Below are positions 1-8,639 of a DNA stretch of 64,000 nucleotides, one piece after another. The stretch is from Desulfomicrobium macestii (lineage in GTDB: Bacteria; Desulfobacterota; Desulfovibrionia; Desulfovibrionales; Desulfomicrobiaceae): positions 40,540-104,539 of the forward strand of contig NZ_JADBGG010000017.1 in the NCBI RefSeq assembly GCF_014873765.1, in the 5' to 3' direction. Positions within the stretch are counted from its first letter, which is position 1. Every line of letters begins with the position of its first letter. The notes below the pieces were generated by a model. It did no database searches. It had not been told where the DNA came from and worked only from the letters and a program-made list of their open reading frames with translations. The translations under genes and the position numbers were made by a program.

Positions 1-2
1 AT

Positions 3-260
3 GTCAGCGGGCACACGGCCAGGGAGCTTGCGCCCGGGTGCGCGCTCATGTCCGGCGGCTTCGACGAACTGGGCCTGACTTTCACCGCCGTTGCCGGCAC
101 GGACCTCGATTCGGCGCGGCGAAAGGCGTTCAGGGCGATGGCCGCCGCCTATGCCGGGCTGTCCATGCGGAACGATGCGGAATTCTTGCCGGAGGAAACC
201 TGGATGCAGGAGCGCGACTGGATGCTGCCCCAAACACTGCGAGGACGGGCCCATGACTGA
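3..260 (+). CDS. C-terminal fragment of an unknown protein, cut by the window edge
   Basis: The frame is open from the first bases of the window and ends in TGA, so only about the last 85 residues of a longer protein are present. I recognise no domain or motif in them. The stop overlaps the ATG of the following glycosyltransferase gene by 8 bases (ATGACTGA), so the two are very likely cotranscribed and translationally coupled. That suggests, as inference only, that this gene takes part in the same surface-sugar or protein-glycosylation job. An internal ATG at 48 exists but has no visible ribosome site, and the protein surely starts upstream of the window. Confidence 0.6.
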   Translation, partial: VSGHTARELAPGCALMSGGFDELGLTFTAVAGTDLDSARRKAFRAMAAAYAGLSMRNDAEFLPEETWMQERDWMLPQTLRGRAHD

Positions 261-1527
261 AACCCGACGAATTCTGGTTGTTCTGCCCATGTACGGCGGC
301 TCCCTGCCCATCGGACGCTACTGCGGGAACGCCCTGAGGGAGCTTGGGCACGTGGTCGAATATTTCGAGGCTCCGGATTTTTTCTCCGCCTTCTCGGCCC
401 TGAAGGGCCTGCGCGTGGGTACGGACCGTCTCGACTATCTGGAGAACAGCTTTCTGCAGGTCGTGTCCCAGGCCGTCCTGGCCAAGGTCGAGACGTTCTG
501 CCCCGATCTGGTCTTGGCCATGGCGCAGGCGCCCCTGTCCCGGCAGGCCCTCAAACGACTGCGCCGCGACGGGGTGCCCACGGCCATGTGGTTTGTGGAG
601 GACCGTGAGGTCTTTCCATACTGGAAGGCATTTGCTCCCCATTATGACCTGTTTGCGGTCATCCAGAAGGGGGATTTCGCGGAGCAGCTGGCGGCGCTGG
701 GGCAGCACGAGTCATTCTATCTGCCCCTGGCGGCGGATCCGTCCGTGCATCGGCCGCTGGAACTTTCAGCCGTGGAGCGGCGCAAGTGCGGCAGCGAAAT
801 ATCCTTTGTGGGCGCGGGTTACCCCAATCGGAGGCTGGCTTTTCGGCAACTGACAGGCCACGACCTGCGCATCTGGGGCAATGACTGGGACGGGGAGACG
901 ACCCTTGCGCCCTATCTGCAAAAAGGCGGAGCGCGTATTGACACCGAGGAAGTGGTGCGCATCTTCAATGCCACGACCATCAACGTGAATCTGCACTCCT
1001 CCGTCAGGCCCGGCGTATTGGTCGGGGACGGGGATTTCGTCAATCCGCGCACCTTCGAGCTTGCTGCCTGCGGAGCTTTTCAGCTGGTGGACCGGCGTGC
1101 GCTCTTGCCCGAGCTTTTCGCCGACGGCGAGCTGGCCCTTTTCTCCGACATGCCCGAATTGCTGCAAGGCATCGCATATTACCTCGCCCATCCCGAGGCC
1201 AGGGCAGAGGTCGCGGCCAGGGGACGGGCCCGGGTGCTGGCCGAACATACCTACGCCCACCGCATGCAGACCCTTTTGCAACACGCGGAAAAATTCATGC
1301 CGGTCAAGGACATCCCGCCCGATGATTGGCGGGCGCAAATCGCGCCGCAGCTGCGTTCGGAAGTGGAGGCCCTGTTGGCCGGATTGAACCTTGCGCCCAC
1401 GGTGAGCTTCGAGGATCTGGTCTGGACCCTGCGTGGGCGGGAAGGGCGTCTTGGCCGACTCGAAACGGCCATCCTCTTTCTTGATGAATGGAAAAAACTG
1501 TATTCAGGTCCACGGCTGGGGAAATGA
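253..1527 (+). CDS. CgeB-like glycosyltransferase
   Basis: Cytosolic protein of 424 residues, probably a GT-B glycosyltransferase of the CgeB/DUF3880 group, which transfers sugars in spore-coat maturation in Bacillus and in flagellin or surface glycan pathways elsewhere. Visible support: an N-terminal Rossmann-like strand (RRILVVLPMYGG), a middle segment with WFVEDREVFPYW typical of CgeB proteins, a FVGAGYPNRR turn opening the second domain near residue 180, and a C-terminal half with NPRTFELAACGAFQLVD near residue 265. The last segment resembles the donor-nucleotide loop of family 1 transferases. The start is the ATG overlapping the upstream stop; a longer reading frame upstream only reads through the previous gene. 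Acceptor and sugar cannot be told from sequence. Confidence 0.75.
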   Translation: MTETRRILVVLPMYGGSLPIGRYCGNALRELGHVVEYFEAPDFFSAFSALKGLRVGTDRLDYLENSFLQVVSQAVLAKVETFCPDLVLAMAQAPLSRQALKRLRRDGVPTAMWFVEDREVFPYWKAFAPHYDLFAVIQKGDFAEQLAALGQHESFYLPLAADPSVHRPLELSAVERRKCGSEISFVGAGYPNRRLAFRQLTGHDLRIWGNDWDGETTLAPYLQKGGARIDTEEVVRIFNATTINVNLHSSVRPGVLVGDGDFVNPRTFELAACGAFQLVDRRALLPELFADGELALFSDMPELLQGIAYYLAHPEARAEVAARGRARVLAEHTYAHRMQTLLQHAEKFMPVKDIPPDDWRAQIAPQLRSEVEALLAGLNLAPTVSFEDLVWTLRGREGRLGRLETAILFLDEWKKLYSGPRLGK

Positions 1528-1604
1528 CCGGGGAAAATTTGGCTTGAAACTCTCATTCCCCGCGAGTAGTCAGACCCTTGCCCATAAATTGACCAGGAGT
1601 TCTC

Positions 1605-2246
1605 ATGCATAAGCCCTCGATCGGCCTTTCTCTTGAAGGCCTGCCTTTTATCTTCTTCACGGCCATGGCCACCCTGACCTTCGCCCTTCTCGACTGCTGG
1701 TTCATGGCGACCGTCCTGCTCGTGGCTCTTTTCTTCGTGCTCAATTTTTTCCGCGATCCTGAGCGCGTGGTGCCCCAGGAGCCGGGCGTGGCCGTTTCTC
1801 CGGCCGACGGCAAGGTCATCAAGGTCGAAACCATGCGCGATCCCATGACCGGCGAGGACCGTACCGCCGTCTGCGTGTTCATGAACGTCTTCAACGTGCA
1901 CGTGAACCGGATGCCCGTGGCCGGCCGCATTGCGCGCATCTCTTATTTCGGTGGGAAATTCCTGAACGCCTCCTTCGACAAGGCCTCCACCGACAACGAG
2001 CGCAACTCGCTTTTGATCGAGGACGGGGACGGCCGGTCCTGGACCATGGTTCAGATCGCCGGGCTCATCGCACGGCGCATCATCTGCTGGGGCGAGGAGG
2101 CTGACTCCCTGGGCCGGGGGCAGCGTTTCGGACTGATCAAGTTCGGATCCAGAGTTGACCTTTATCTGCCTGCCGAGTATGAACCAACTGTTCGAATTGG
2201 TGACAAGGTTTTTGCAGGGCAGTCGATACTGGCCCGCAAAAAATAA
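1605..2246 (+). CDS. psd: Phosphatidylserine decarboxylase proenzyme (short type)
   Basis: Converts phosphatidylserine to phosphatidylethanolamine in the inner membrane, the second step after PssA, which is encoded next door. At 213 residues this is the short, PSD-A-like form rather than the roughly 320-residue E. coli type. Two hydrophobic stretches near the N-terminus (residues 10-45) would anchor it. The catalytic core shows FMNVFNVHVNRMP (residues about 90-102) and, near the C-terminus, the self-cleavage site in GLIKFGSRVDLYLP, where the peptide is cut between G and S to make the pyruvoyl group. A GGAG about 10 bases before the ATG supports the start. The gene lies 26 bases before pssA. 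Confidence 0.93.
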   Translation: MHKPSIGLSLEGLPFIFFTAMATLTFALLDCWFMATVLLVALFFVLNFFRDPERVVPQEPGVAVSPADGKVIKVETMRDPMTGEDRTAVCVFMNVFNVHVNRMPVAGRIARISYFGGKFLNASFDKASTDNERNSLLIEDGDGRSWTMVQIAGLIARRIICWGEEADSLGRGQRFGLIKFGSRVDLYLPAEYEPTVRIGDKVFAGQSILARKK

Positions 2247-2272
2247 AAAAAGAGATTTATTCAGGACCGTTA

Positions 2273-3031
2273 ATGGAACACTTGAAACCCAAGCATCGGG
2301 GATACTATCTGCTCCCCAACATGATGACCATGGCCAGTCTGCTGACCGGCTTCCTGGGTATTCTGTGGTCCATCGACGGTCGTTTCGAGATGGCTGCAGT
2401 GGCCATCATCGTCAGCTGCGTCTTTGACGGACTTGATGGAAAGCTGGCGCGGCTGACCAATTCGGCCTCGGATTTCGGCGTCCAGCTGGATTCCCTGGTC
2501 GATCTCATCGCTTTTGGCGTGGGCCCGGCGGTCATGATCCACCAGTGGAACACCTTCGAGTTCGGCCGCCTGGGCATTATGGCCTCCTTTCTGGTCATGG
2601 CCTGCGGCGCGCTCCGGCTGGCCCGCTTCAACATCCAGACAGGCAAGATCAGCAAGAAGTTCTTCATCGGCCTGCCCATTCCGGCGGCGGCCTGCACCCT
2701 GGCCACTTTTGTTCTCTTCTCCTCGTACATCCCTGAATCCCTGGCCGATCTGGTGCCCGGCATCACGCTCGGGCTCGCCTTTCTGGTCTCCATTCTCATG
2801 GTCAGCAATGTCCGCTACGCATCCTTCAAGGACGCCGAGGTCATTCGCGCGCACCGCTTCAGCGCCACGGTCACGGCACTGCTCATTTTCGTGCTCGTCG
2901 CATCCGAACCAAAGCTTCTGAGCTTTGTGTTCTTCATCGGCTACATCATCTCCGGCCTTATCTACACCTACTTCTTTCTACCCCTACGCGGGAAATCCTT
3001 CCTACGAGAGTCTTCTCACAAGATCTCGTAA
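2273..3031 (+). CDS. pssA: CDP-diacylglycerol-serine O-phosphatidyltransferase
   Basis: Integral membrane enzyme of 252 residues that joins serine to CDP-diacylglycerol to give phosphatidylserine, the substrate of the decarboxylase encoded just upstream. The CDP-alcohol phosphatidyltransferase signature D-G-x2-A-R-x8-G-x3-D-x3-D is present: FDGLDGKLARLTNSASDFG followed by VQLDSLVD, residues about 45-75. Several hydrophobic helices follow, the usual layout for the membrane type II enzyme. Gene order psd-pssA in the same direction forms a small phosphatidylethanolamine operon. The next gene, leuA, starts 124 bases further on and may have its own promoter. Confidence 0.95.
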   Translation: MEHLKPKHRGYYLLPNMMTMASLLTGFLGILWSIDGRFEMAAVAIIVSCVFDGLDGKLARLTNSASDFGVQLDSLVDLIAFGVGPAVMIHQWNTFEFGRLGIMASFLVMACGALRLARFNIQTGKISKKFFIGLPIPAAACTLATFVLFSSYIPESLADLVPGITLGLAFLVSILMVSNVRYASFKDAEVIRAHRFSATVTALLIFVLVASEPKLLSFVFFIGYIISGLIYTYFFLPLRGKSFLRESSHKIS

Positions 3032-3105
3032 AGGAAAAACGTAACCCCCTCAGCATCGTTTGCAGAAAACGGCCATCCAGGCGTACATTCAGCCAGGGTC
3101 AGTCG

Positions 3106-3132
3106 TTGTCTTTATCAACTATCGATTATACA
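3106..3132 (+). promoter_or_regulatory. Possible sigma70-type promoter for the leu operon
   Basis: TTGTCT at 3106-3111 and TATACA at 3127-3132 are separated by 15 bases, shorter than ideal, about 24 bases before the leuA start. No T-box, leader peptide or attenuator is evident in the 124-base gap after pssA. Weak support only. Confidence 0.25.
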
Positions 3133-3155
3133 TCATCCATCAAAAGGAGTGCATC

Positions 3156-4688
3156 ATGTCAGAAAGAATTTACATTTTCGACACGACCTTGCGTGACGGC
3201 GAGCAGTCTCCCGGCGCAACCATGAACCGCGACGAGAAGGTTCGTCTGGCGCGTCAGCTTGAAATACTCGGGGTCGACATTATCGAGGCCGGCTTTCCGG
3301 CCGCGAGCCAGGGTGATTTCGAGGCCGTGCGCGACATCGCCCAGGCTGTGCAGAACTGCCAGGTGGCGGGGCTTTGCCGGGCGCTGCCCAGCGACATTGA
3401 TCGCGCCTGGGATGCGATCAAGGTCAATCCGCAGGCCCGCATCCATACGTTCCTGGCAACTTCCGACATTCATATGAAGTACAAGCTGCGCAAGGAGCGT
3501 CACGAAGTTCTGGATATGGCCGAGGCAGCCGTCAAATACGCGGTATCGAAGACCGCCAATGTCGAATTCTCCGCCGAGGACGCATCCCGTTCCGACTGGG
3601 CTTTTCTGGCGCAGGTTTTCGAGCGTGTCATCGCGGCCGGGGCCACGACCATCAACGTCCCGGACACTGTCGGTTACACGCAGCCACAGGAAATCGCCGA
3701 GTTGATCAAATATTTGCTGGAGAACGTGAAGGGCAGCCACAAGGCCGTCTTTTCCGTGCACTGCCATAACGACCTGGGCCTGGCCACGGCCAACACCCTG
3801 GCGGCGCTCAAGGCGGGCGCACGCCAGGCCGAGGTGACGCTGAGCGGCATCGGCGAGCGCGCCGGCAACGCGGCGCTGGAAGAGGTGGTCATGTCCATGG
3901 ATGTGCGCAAGGATTTCTATCAGCTGACCACAAACGTCAACAAAGAGCAGATTTTCCCCTCCACCCGGCTCTTGTCTTTGATCATCGGTCAGCCTATACC
4001 CCCTTACAAATCGATTATCGGTGCCAACGCGTTTGCCCATGAATCCGGCATTCACCAGGATGGCGTGCTCAAGAACCGCCAGACCTACGAGATCATGACC
4101 CCCGAGTCCGTGGGGCGCCAGGAAGAGGACATGGTACTGGGCAAGCATTCGGGTCGTGCCGCCTTCGACAAGCGCCTCAAGGACCTCGGCTACCGGCTTG
4201 ACGAGGAACAGCTCGGCATTGTTTTCACGGCCATGAAAAAGCTGGCCGACCGCAAGAAGGAAATTTTCGTCGAAGACCTCGAAGCTGTCGTCCTCGATGA
4301 GATTTTCCGCCTTCCGGACAAGTACCGCCTGGAATACCTGAGCGCCCTGAGCGGCAACATGGCCATCCCCAACGCGGTCGTCAAAATGTATGTGGACGGC
4401 GAAGAGCGCATCCTGTCGGATTTCGGGACAGGCCCCATCGATGCTGTTTTCAACACCATCGGCAAGGTTGTGGGGCGCAGCCCCAAACTGGTCCGCTATG
4501 CGGTCAACGCCATAACCGGCGGCACCGACGCCCAGGGCGAGGTGACCGTCAAGATAGAAGAAAACGGAAAAACCTCGGTGGGTCGCGCATCCGATGCGGA
4601 CATCATCGTGGCCAGCGCCAAGGCGTATCTGAACGCCCTGAACCGCTTGGCCAAAAGACAGGAGGACAGCATATGCGCCAGACTTTAG
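3156..4688 (+). CDS. leuA: 2-isopropylmalate synthase
   Basis: Condenses acetyl-CoA with 2-oxoisovalerate, the committed and leucine-inhibited step of leucine synthesis. The 510-residue product has the TIM-barrel catalytic domain with [16 protein letters not shown] at residues 6-21, the metal-binding HCHNDLGLA (about 203-211) and [14 protein letters not shown] (about 236-249), then a flexible linker and the C-terminal LeuA regulatory domain (about 385-500). The start at 3156 is chosen because AAAAGGAG lies 8 bases upstream and the product begins [15 protein letters not shown] as in the family; an in-frame upstream ATG at 3060 would add a 32-residue non-conserved tail. The stop overlaps leuC by 16 bases. 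Confidence 0.97.
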   Translation: MSERIYIFDTTLRDGEQSPGATMNRDEKVRLARQLEILGVDIIEAGFPAASQGDFEAVRDIAQAVQNCQVAGLCRALPSDIDRAWDAIKVNPQARIHTFLATSDIHMKYKLRKERHEVLDMAEAAVKYAVSKTANVEFSAEDASRSDWAFLAQVFERVIAAGATTINVPDTVGYTQPQEIAELIKYLLENVKGSHKAVFSVHCHNDLGLATANTLAALKAGARQAEVTLSGIGERAGNAALEEVVMSMDVRKDFYQLTTNVNKEQIFPSTRLLSLIIGQPIPPYKSIIGANAFAHESGIHQDGVLKNRQTYEIMTPESVGRQEEDMVLGKHSGRAAFDKRLKDLGYRLDEEQLGIVFTAMKKLADRKKEIFVEDLEAVVLDEIFRLPDKYRLEYLSALSGNMAIPNAVVKMYVDGEERILSDFGTGPIDAVFNTIGKVVGRSPKLVRYAVNAITGGTDAQGEVTVKIEENGKTSVGRASDADIIVASAKAYLNALNRLAKRQEDSICARL

Positions 4689-5935
4689 CTCAGAAGATAT
4701 TGCAGAGGCATACGGACCAGCCCATCACCGCGGACGGACAGATCGTCCAGTGCCGCGTGTCCATGGTGCTGGCCAATGATATAACCGCGCCGCTCGCCAT
4801 CAAGTCCATTCGGGGCATGGGCGTGAAACAGGTTTTCGACAAGGACCGCGTGGCCCTGGTCTGCGACCATTTCACCCCCAACAAGGACATCGACTCTGCC
4901 GAGCAGGTCAAGGTCGTGCGCGACTTTGCCCGCGAGATGGACATCACCCACTATTACGAGGGCGGCAACGTGGGCGTCGAACACGCCATCCTGCCCGAAT
5001 ACGGACTGGTCGGACCCGGCGACATCGTGGTCGGGGCGGACAGCCACACCTGCACCTACGGCGGCCTTGGCGCCTTCGCCACGGGTCTCGGCAGCACGGA
5101 CATCGCCGCGGCCATGGCCCTCGGCGAGACCTGGTTCAAGGTGCCCGAGACCATTCGCGTCAACTTCACCGGCAAGCTGCCGGAGCATGTCGGCGGCAAG
5201 GATCTGGTCCTTTTCACCATCGGCCAGACCGGCGTGGCCGGGGCCCTGTACAAGGCGCTCGAATTCGGCGGCGAGGTCATCGAGGGCCTTTCGGTCGAGG
5301 CGCGCATGACCATGGCCAACATGGCCATCGAGGCCGGAGGCAAGGCCGGACTTTTTGCCGCGGACGAGAAGACCCTGGCCTATTGCCAGGCGCATGGGCG
5401 CATGGGCGACAGTCCCATCGCCGCCGATGAGGGCGCGCATTACTGGAAGGAGATGACCTTTGACGTGTCCTCCTTCTCGCCCCAGATCGCCTGTCCGCAT
5501 CTGCCGGACAATGTGAAGCCGGTGGAGGAAGTTTCCGACGTGCGCGTCGATCAGGTCGTGCTCGGTTCCTGCACCAACGGCCGCATCAGCGACCTGCGCG
5601 AGGCGGCCAGGATCATCAAGGGACGCAAGGTGGCCAAGGGTGTGCGTTTCATCGTCATCCCGGCCTCACCCGGCGCCTATTCGATGGCCCTGGACGAGGG
5701 ACTGCTGCGCATTTTTCTCGACGCGGGCGCCATCATCAGTCCGCCCACGTGTGGTCCATGCCTTGGCGGGCACATGGGCATCCTGGCCGGAGGCGAGCGT
5801 TGCCTAGCCACGACCAACCGCAATTTCAAGGGACGCATGGGCAGCCTGCAGTCCGAAGTCTACCTGGCCAATCCGGCGGTGGCGGCGGCCACGGCCGTGA
5901 CCGGGCTTATCACCCATCCGGGCAAACTTGGTTAA
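4673..5935 (+). CDS. leuC: 3-isopropylmalate dehydratase large subunit
   Basis: Large, [4Fe-4S]-bearing subunit of isopropylmalate isomerase, which works as a heterodimer with LeuD encoded 12 bases downstream. Its 420 residues match the shorter archaeal/clostridial LeuC2-HacA type rather than the roughly 466-residue E. coli LeuC. Cluster cysteines are visible in GSCTNGR (about residue 300) and in the pair CGPCLGGH (about 360-363). The aconitase-fold start includes GADSHTCTYGGLGAFATG at residues about 122-139. AGGAGG lies 7 bases before the ATG, inside the end of leuA. Homoaconitase activity is a related alternative, but the leu gene context decides. Confidence 0.96.
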   Translation: MRQTLAQKILQRHTDQPITADGQIVQCRVSMVLANDITAPLAIKSIRGMGVKQVFDKDRVALVCDHFTPNKDIDSAEQVKVVRDFAREMDITHYYEGGNVGVEHAILPEYGLVGPGDIVVGADSHTCTYGGLGAFATGLGSTDIAAAMALGETWFKVPETIRVNFTGKLPEHVGGKDLVLFTIGQTGVAGALYKALEFGGEVIEGLSVEARMTMANMAIEAGGKAGLFAADEKTLAYCQAHGRMGDSPIAADEGAHYWKEMTFDVSSFSPQIACPHLPDNVKPVEEVSDVRVDQVVLGSCTNGRISDLREAARIIKGRKVAKGVRFIVIPASPGAYSMALDEGLLRIFLDAGAIISPPTCGPCLGGHMGILAGGERCLATTNRNFKGRMGSLQSEVYLANPAVAAATAVTGLITHPGKLG

Positions 5936-5947
5936 AGGAGAGCAGTC

Positions 5948-6442
5948 ATGACATTCAAGGGAAAAACCCACGTGGTGGGCGATCATATAGATACGGACGC
6001 GATCATCCCGGCCCGGTTTCTGGTCACGGCCGATACGGCGGAGCTTGGCAAGAACTGTTTCGAAGGCCTTGAGCCCGGCTGGGTCAAGCGCGTCACCCCC
6101 GGCGACATCCTGGTCGCCGGTGACAACTTCGGTTGCGGTTCCTCGCGCGAGCACGCTCCACTGGCCATCCTGGGCGCTGGCATCCCCGTGGTCCTGGCGC
6201 GGAGCTACGCTCGCATCTTCTACCGCAACTCCTTCAACATGGGCCTTTTGCTGCTGGAACTGGGTGACGACATCGAGCGCATCAAGGAAGGCAACGAGCT
6301 TGAGATCGACGTGGCCGCGGGCACGATCAGGAACCTGACCACGGGCGAGACCATCGGTTTCATTCCCGTGGCCCCGTTCATGATGGAAATGCTCTCCGGC
6401 GGCGGGCTGGTGGAGTACGTGAAGCGCAAGGTGGCGCAGTAG
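5948..6442 (+). CDS. leuD: 3-isopropylmalate dehydratase small subunit
   Basis: Small (swivel-domain) subunit of isopropylmalate isomerase, 164 residues, again the short LeuD2 type that pairs with the LeuC2 type encoded upstream. The family signatures are clear: [11 protein letters not shown] at residues 14-24, [14 protein letters not shown] at about 58-71, and [17 protein letters not shown] at about 83-99. AAAGGAG lies 8 bases before the ATG. The gene is followed by about 290 bases containing three palindromic repeats before leuB, so leuB may depend on read-through or on its own promoter. Confidence 0.96.
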   Translation: MTFKGKTHVVGDHIDTDAIIPARFLVTADTAELGKNCFEGLEPGWVKRVTPGDILVAGDNFGCGSSREHAPLAILGAGIPVVLARSYARIFYRNSFNMGLLLLELGDDIERIKEGNELEIDVAAGTIRNLTTGETIGFIPVAPFMMEMLSGGGLVEYVKRKVAQ

Positions 6443-6492
6443 GACCGTGGCTGGCGCGCGGCTTGGACACGCTGCGGCATCGAAGGCGAGAG

Positions 6493-6679
6493 GCATGGAT
6501 CCCCGCCTGCGCGGGGATGACGTTGTGGCAATACGGAAAGCCGCCGTCAGGAAAACGTTCAGCAGGGTCGCCCTGGCTGAGGTGTCATTCCCGCGCAGGC
6601 GGGAATCCATGCAGGTATCGGCACGCTGACCATTTGGCCAACAGCGAGGTGTCATTCCCGCGCAGGCGGGAATCCATGC
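6493..6679 (+). repeat. Cluster of three REP-like palindromic repeats
   Basis: Three copies of a 29-base unit occupy the leuD-leuB gap, at 6493-6521 (inverted), 6584-6612 and 6651-6679. Each contains the dyad ATTCCCGC-gcag-GCGGGAAT, flanked by GTC on one side and CCATGC on the other; the first copy has CCCCGC/GCGGGG arms. The two direct copies are identical over the whole unit. Repeats of this kind occur scattered between genes in many proteobacteria and are thought to be moved by REP-associated transposases. They can also protect or end transcripts. Confidence 0.8.
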
Positions 6680-6734
6680 CTTTCCGAACCGACGCATTGA
6701 AACAACATATGGTTTATTCATGCTGGAGATATCA

Positions 6735-7808
6735 ATGAACATGAACATCTGCCTCATGCCCGGTGACGGCATAGGCCCCGAGATAGTCACCCAGGCCGTG
6801 AAGGTTCTGGAGAAGGTGGCGAAGAAGTTCGGACACACGGTCCAGACAGAGACCGCGCTTATCGGCGGCGCGGCCATCGATGCTGCGGGCAATCCTCTGC
6901 CCGAGGCCACCGTGGCCGCCTGCAAGGCCGCCGACGCGGTGCTGCTGGGCGCCGTGGGCGGCCCCAAGTGGGACACCATCGATCCGGCCATCCGGCCCGA
7001 AAAGGGGCTGCTCGGCATCCGCAAGGCCCTGGGCCTTTTTTCCAATCTGCGTCCGGCCGTGCTTTTTCCGGAGCTGGCGGCGGCGTCCTATCTGCGTCCG
7101 GACATCATCGGGCAGGGCCTTGACATCATGGTCGTGCGTGAGCTGACCGGCGGCGCCTATTTCGGCGAACCGCGCGGCGAGACCGTGGTGAACGGCGAAC
7201 GCGCCGCCTTCAACACCATGATCTACTCCGAGTCCGAGATCGAGCGCATCGTACGCGTGGCCTGCGAGATCGCCCGCAAGCGCGGCAAAAAGCTGTGCTC
7301 CGTGGACAAGGCCAACGTGCTGGACGTGTCCCGCCTGTGGCGCGAGGTGGCCATCCGCACGGCGGCGGAGTACCCGGACGTTGCGCTTTCGCACATGTAC
7401 GTGGACAACGCGGCCATGCAGCTCATCCGCGATCCCTCGCAGTTCGACGTCATCGTGACCGAGAACCTGTTCGGCGACATCCTCTCCGACGAAGCCTCCA
7501 TCATCACCGGCTCCATCGGCATGCTGCCTTCGGCCTCCATGGGATCGGGCGGCCCCGCGCTGTTCGAGCCCATCCACGGCTCGGCACCGGACATCGCCGG
7601 TCAGGACATCGCCAATCCCCTGGCCACAATCTTGTCCGTGTCCATGATGCTCCGCTTCGCCTTCGGTCTTGAAAAAGAGGCCGCGGCCATCGACGCGGCG
7701 GTCAAGACCGTGCTGGCCAAGGGCTACCGCACCGGAGACATTTATGTCGGCGAGGGAGAGAAGGTCGGCTGCTCCGCCATGGGCGCGCTGGTGCTGGACG
7801 CGATCTGA
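6735..7808 (+). CDS. leuB: 3-isopropylmalate dehydrogenase
   Basis: NAD-dependent oxidative decarboxylation of 3-isopropylmalate, the third leucine-specific step. The product of 357 residues starts [18 protein letters not shown], the family N-terminus, and has [11 protein letters not shown] (about 136-146), the substrate-loop YSESEIERI, the Mg-binding [25 protein letters not shown] split across about 239-263, and [18 protein letters not shown] near 276-293. The ATG at 6735 is preferred over the ATG at 6720 because GGAG at 6725 is correctly spaced for it. A strong terminator lies 50 bases after the stop, closing the leu operon. Confidence 0.96.
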   Translation: MNMNICLMPGDGIGPEIVTQAVKVLEKVAKKFGHTVQTETALIGGAAIDAAGNPLPEATVAACKAADAVLLGAVGGPKWDTIDPAIRPEKGLLGIRKALGLFSNLRPAVLFPELAAASYLRPDIIGQGLDIMVVRELTGGAYFGEPRGETVVNGERAAFNTMIYSESEIERIVRVACEIARKRGKKLCSVDKANVLDVSRLWREVAIRTAAEYPDVALSHMYVDNAAMQLIRDPSQFDVIVTENLFGDILSDEASIITGSIGMLPSASMGSGGPALFEPIHGSAPDIAGQDIANPLATILSVSMMLRFAFGLEKEAAAIDAAVKTVLAKGYRTGDIYVGEGEKVGCSAMGALVLDAI

Positions 7809-7858
7809 ACTTCCTGGCGCGCACCCTGTTGTGCAACGCCTTGAAATGTGGAAATGTC

Positions 7859-7891
7859 GGGCAGGTCATGCATGGCCTGCCCATTTTTTTT
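7859..7891 (+). terminator. Rho-independent terminator after leuB
   Basis: GGGCAGGTC (7859-7867) pairs with GGCCTGCCC (7874-7882), with one G-T pair, across the loop ATGCAT, followed by a run of T at 7884-7891. The ribosome site of the next gene starts within a few bases of the T run, so transcription of that gene needs read-through or another promoter. Confidence 0.85.
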
Positions 7892-7905
7892 GCAAGGAGC
7901 ACAAG

Positions 7906-8619
7906 GTGATCGAAGAGCTGTTGGCCGAGAACGGATTTGTCCCGGACATTGATGACGATGCGTTTGGCGAGGCGTACGAACGCTGTCCGGCGGTCCAGAA
8001 ATCGGTGATCAAGAACGCGGTGAGCTTTGCCTATGCCCTGGCCCAGAACGGCACAGAGCCGGTCATGCAGACCCGGCGGCTCGGTCACGTGGAGCACTCC
8101 ATCAGCTTCGAGCGGCTGGAGTGGGCCCTTTTTGCGGTGGACCCGCGCCGTTTTTCCCTCCCGGCCCTTTTTTCCGCCATGGTCCAGGCCCTGGTGGCCA
8201 AGGTCGGGGGAATCGTCGTGCACGTCAGCGGGCCTGTTACTGATCCCTTCCTGTTCGGGTGCGATTTTCTGTCCGTGCATCAGGTCTTCACCTCCGACCC
8301 TCGGCCCCTGGTCGAACTTCTGGCCGGCAGCGGCCCCGGAATATGCATCGATCTGGCCGGACTCGATCTTGAATATCCCCGGACGCTGCGCCCTGATCCG
8401 GCAGGATACGGGGTGGAACTGGCCACCCCCGACAGCGAATACGTCCAGGCCTACAATGCCGTCACCTCCGATGTGTCCGTTGTCGGCCGCCCCTACATCA
8501 GCTACGGTGGCGAGCCGGGGCAGGCTCCGGTGGTCATGGCCGAGCGGCTGCTTGGCTGCTGGGTCTGGGACGTGATCAGCCCGGATACGTTTCGCAAGTG
8601 CACTTCCACCTTTTCCTAA
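7906..8619 (+). CDS. Unknown protein between leuB and an EF-G gene
   Basis: A 237-residue product that I cannot assign. The GTG at 7906 is taken as the start because AAGGAG sits 5-7 bases upstream and the in-frame region before it is the leuB terminator; the open frame itself runs back into leuB. The protein is soluble-looking, without signal peptide or membrane helices. It mixes acidic N-terminal residues (PDIDDDAFGEAYE) with hydrophobic beta-strand-like segments (GGIVVHVSGPV, GICIDLAGLDLEY) that suggest an alpha/beta fold. Its stop is 20 bases before the EF-G gene, in the same direction, so the two probably share a transcript. Function is not inferable. Confidence 0.7.
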   Translation: MIEELLAENGFVPDIDDDAFGEAYERCPAVQKSVIKNAVSFAYALAQNGTEPVMQTRRLGHVEHSISFERLEWALFAVDPRRFSLPALFSAMVQALVAKVGGIVVHVSGPVTDPFLFGCDFLSVHQVFTSDPRPLVELLAGSGPGICIDLAGLDLEYPRTLRPDPAGYGVELATPDSEYVQAYNAVTSDVSVVGRPYISYGGEPGQAPVVMAERLLGCWVWDVISPDTFRKCTSTFS

Positions 8620-8639
8620 CCCGATTTGATTCAAAGCCC

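Noticed and set aside
3060..3155. A 32-codon extension at the front of leuA
   Set aside because: The extension has no family sequence, and the ATG at 3156 has a proper ribosome site.
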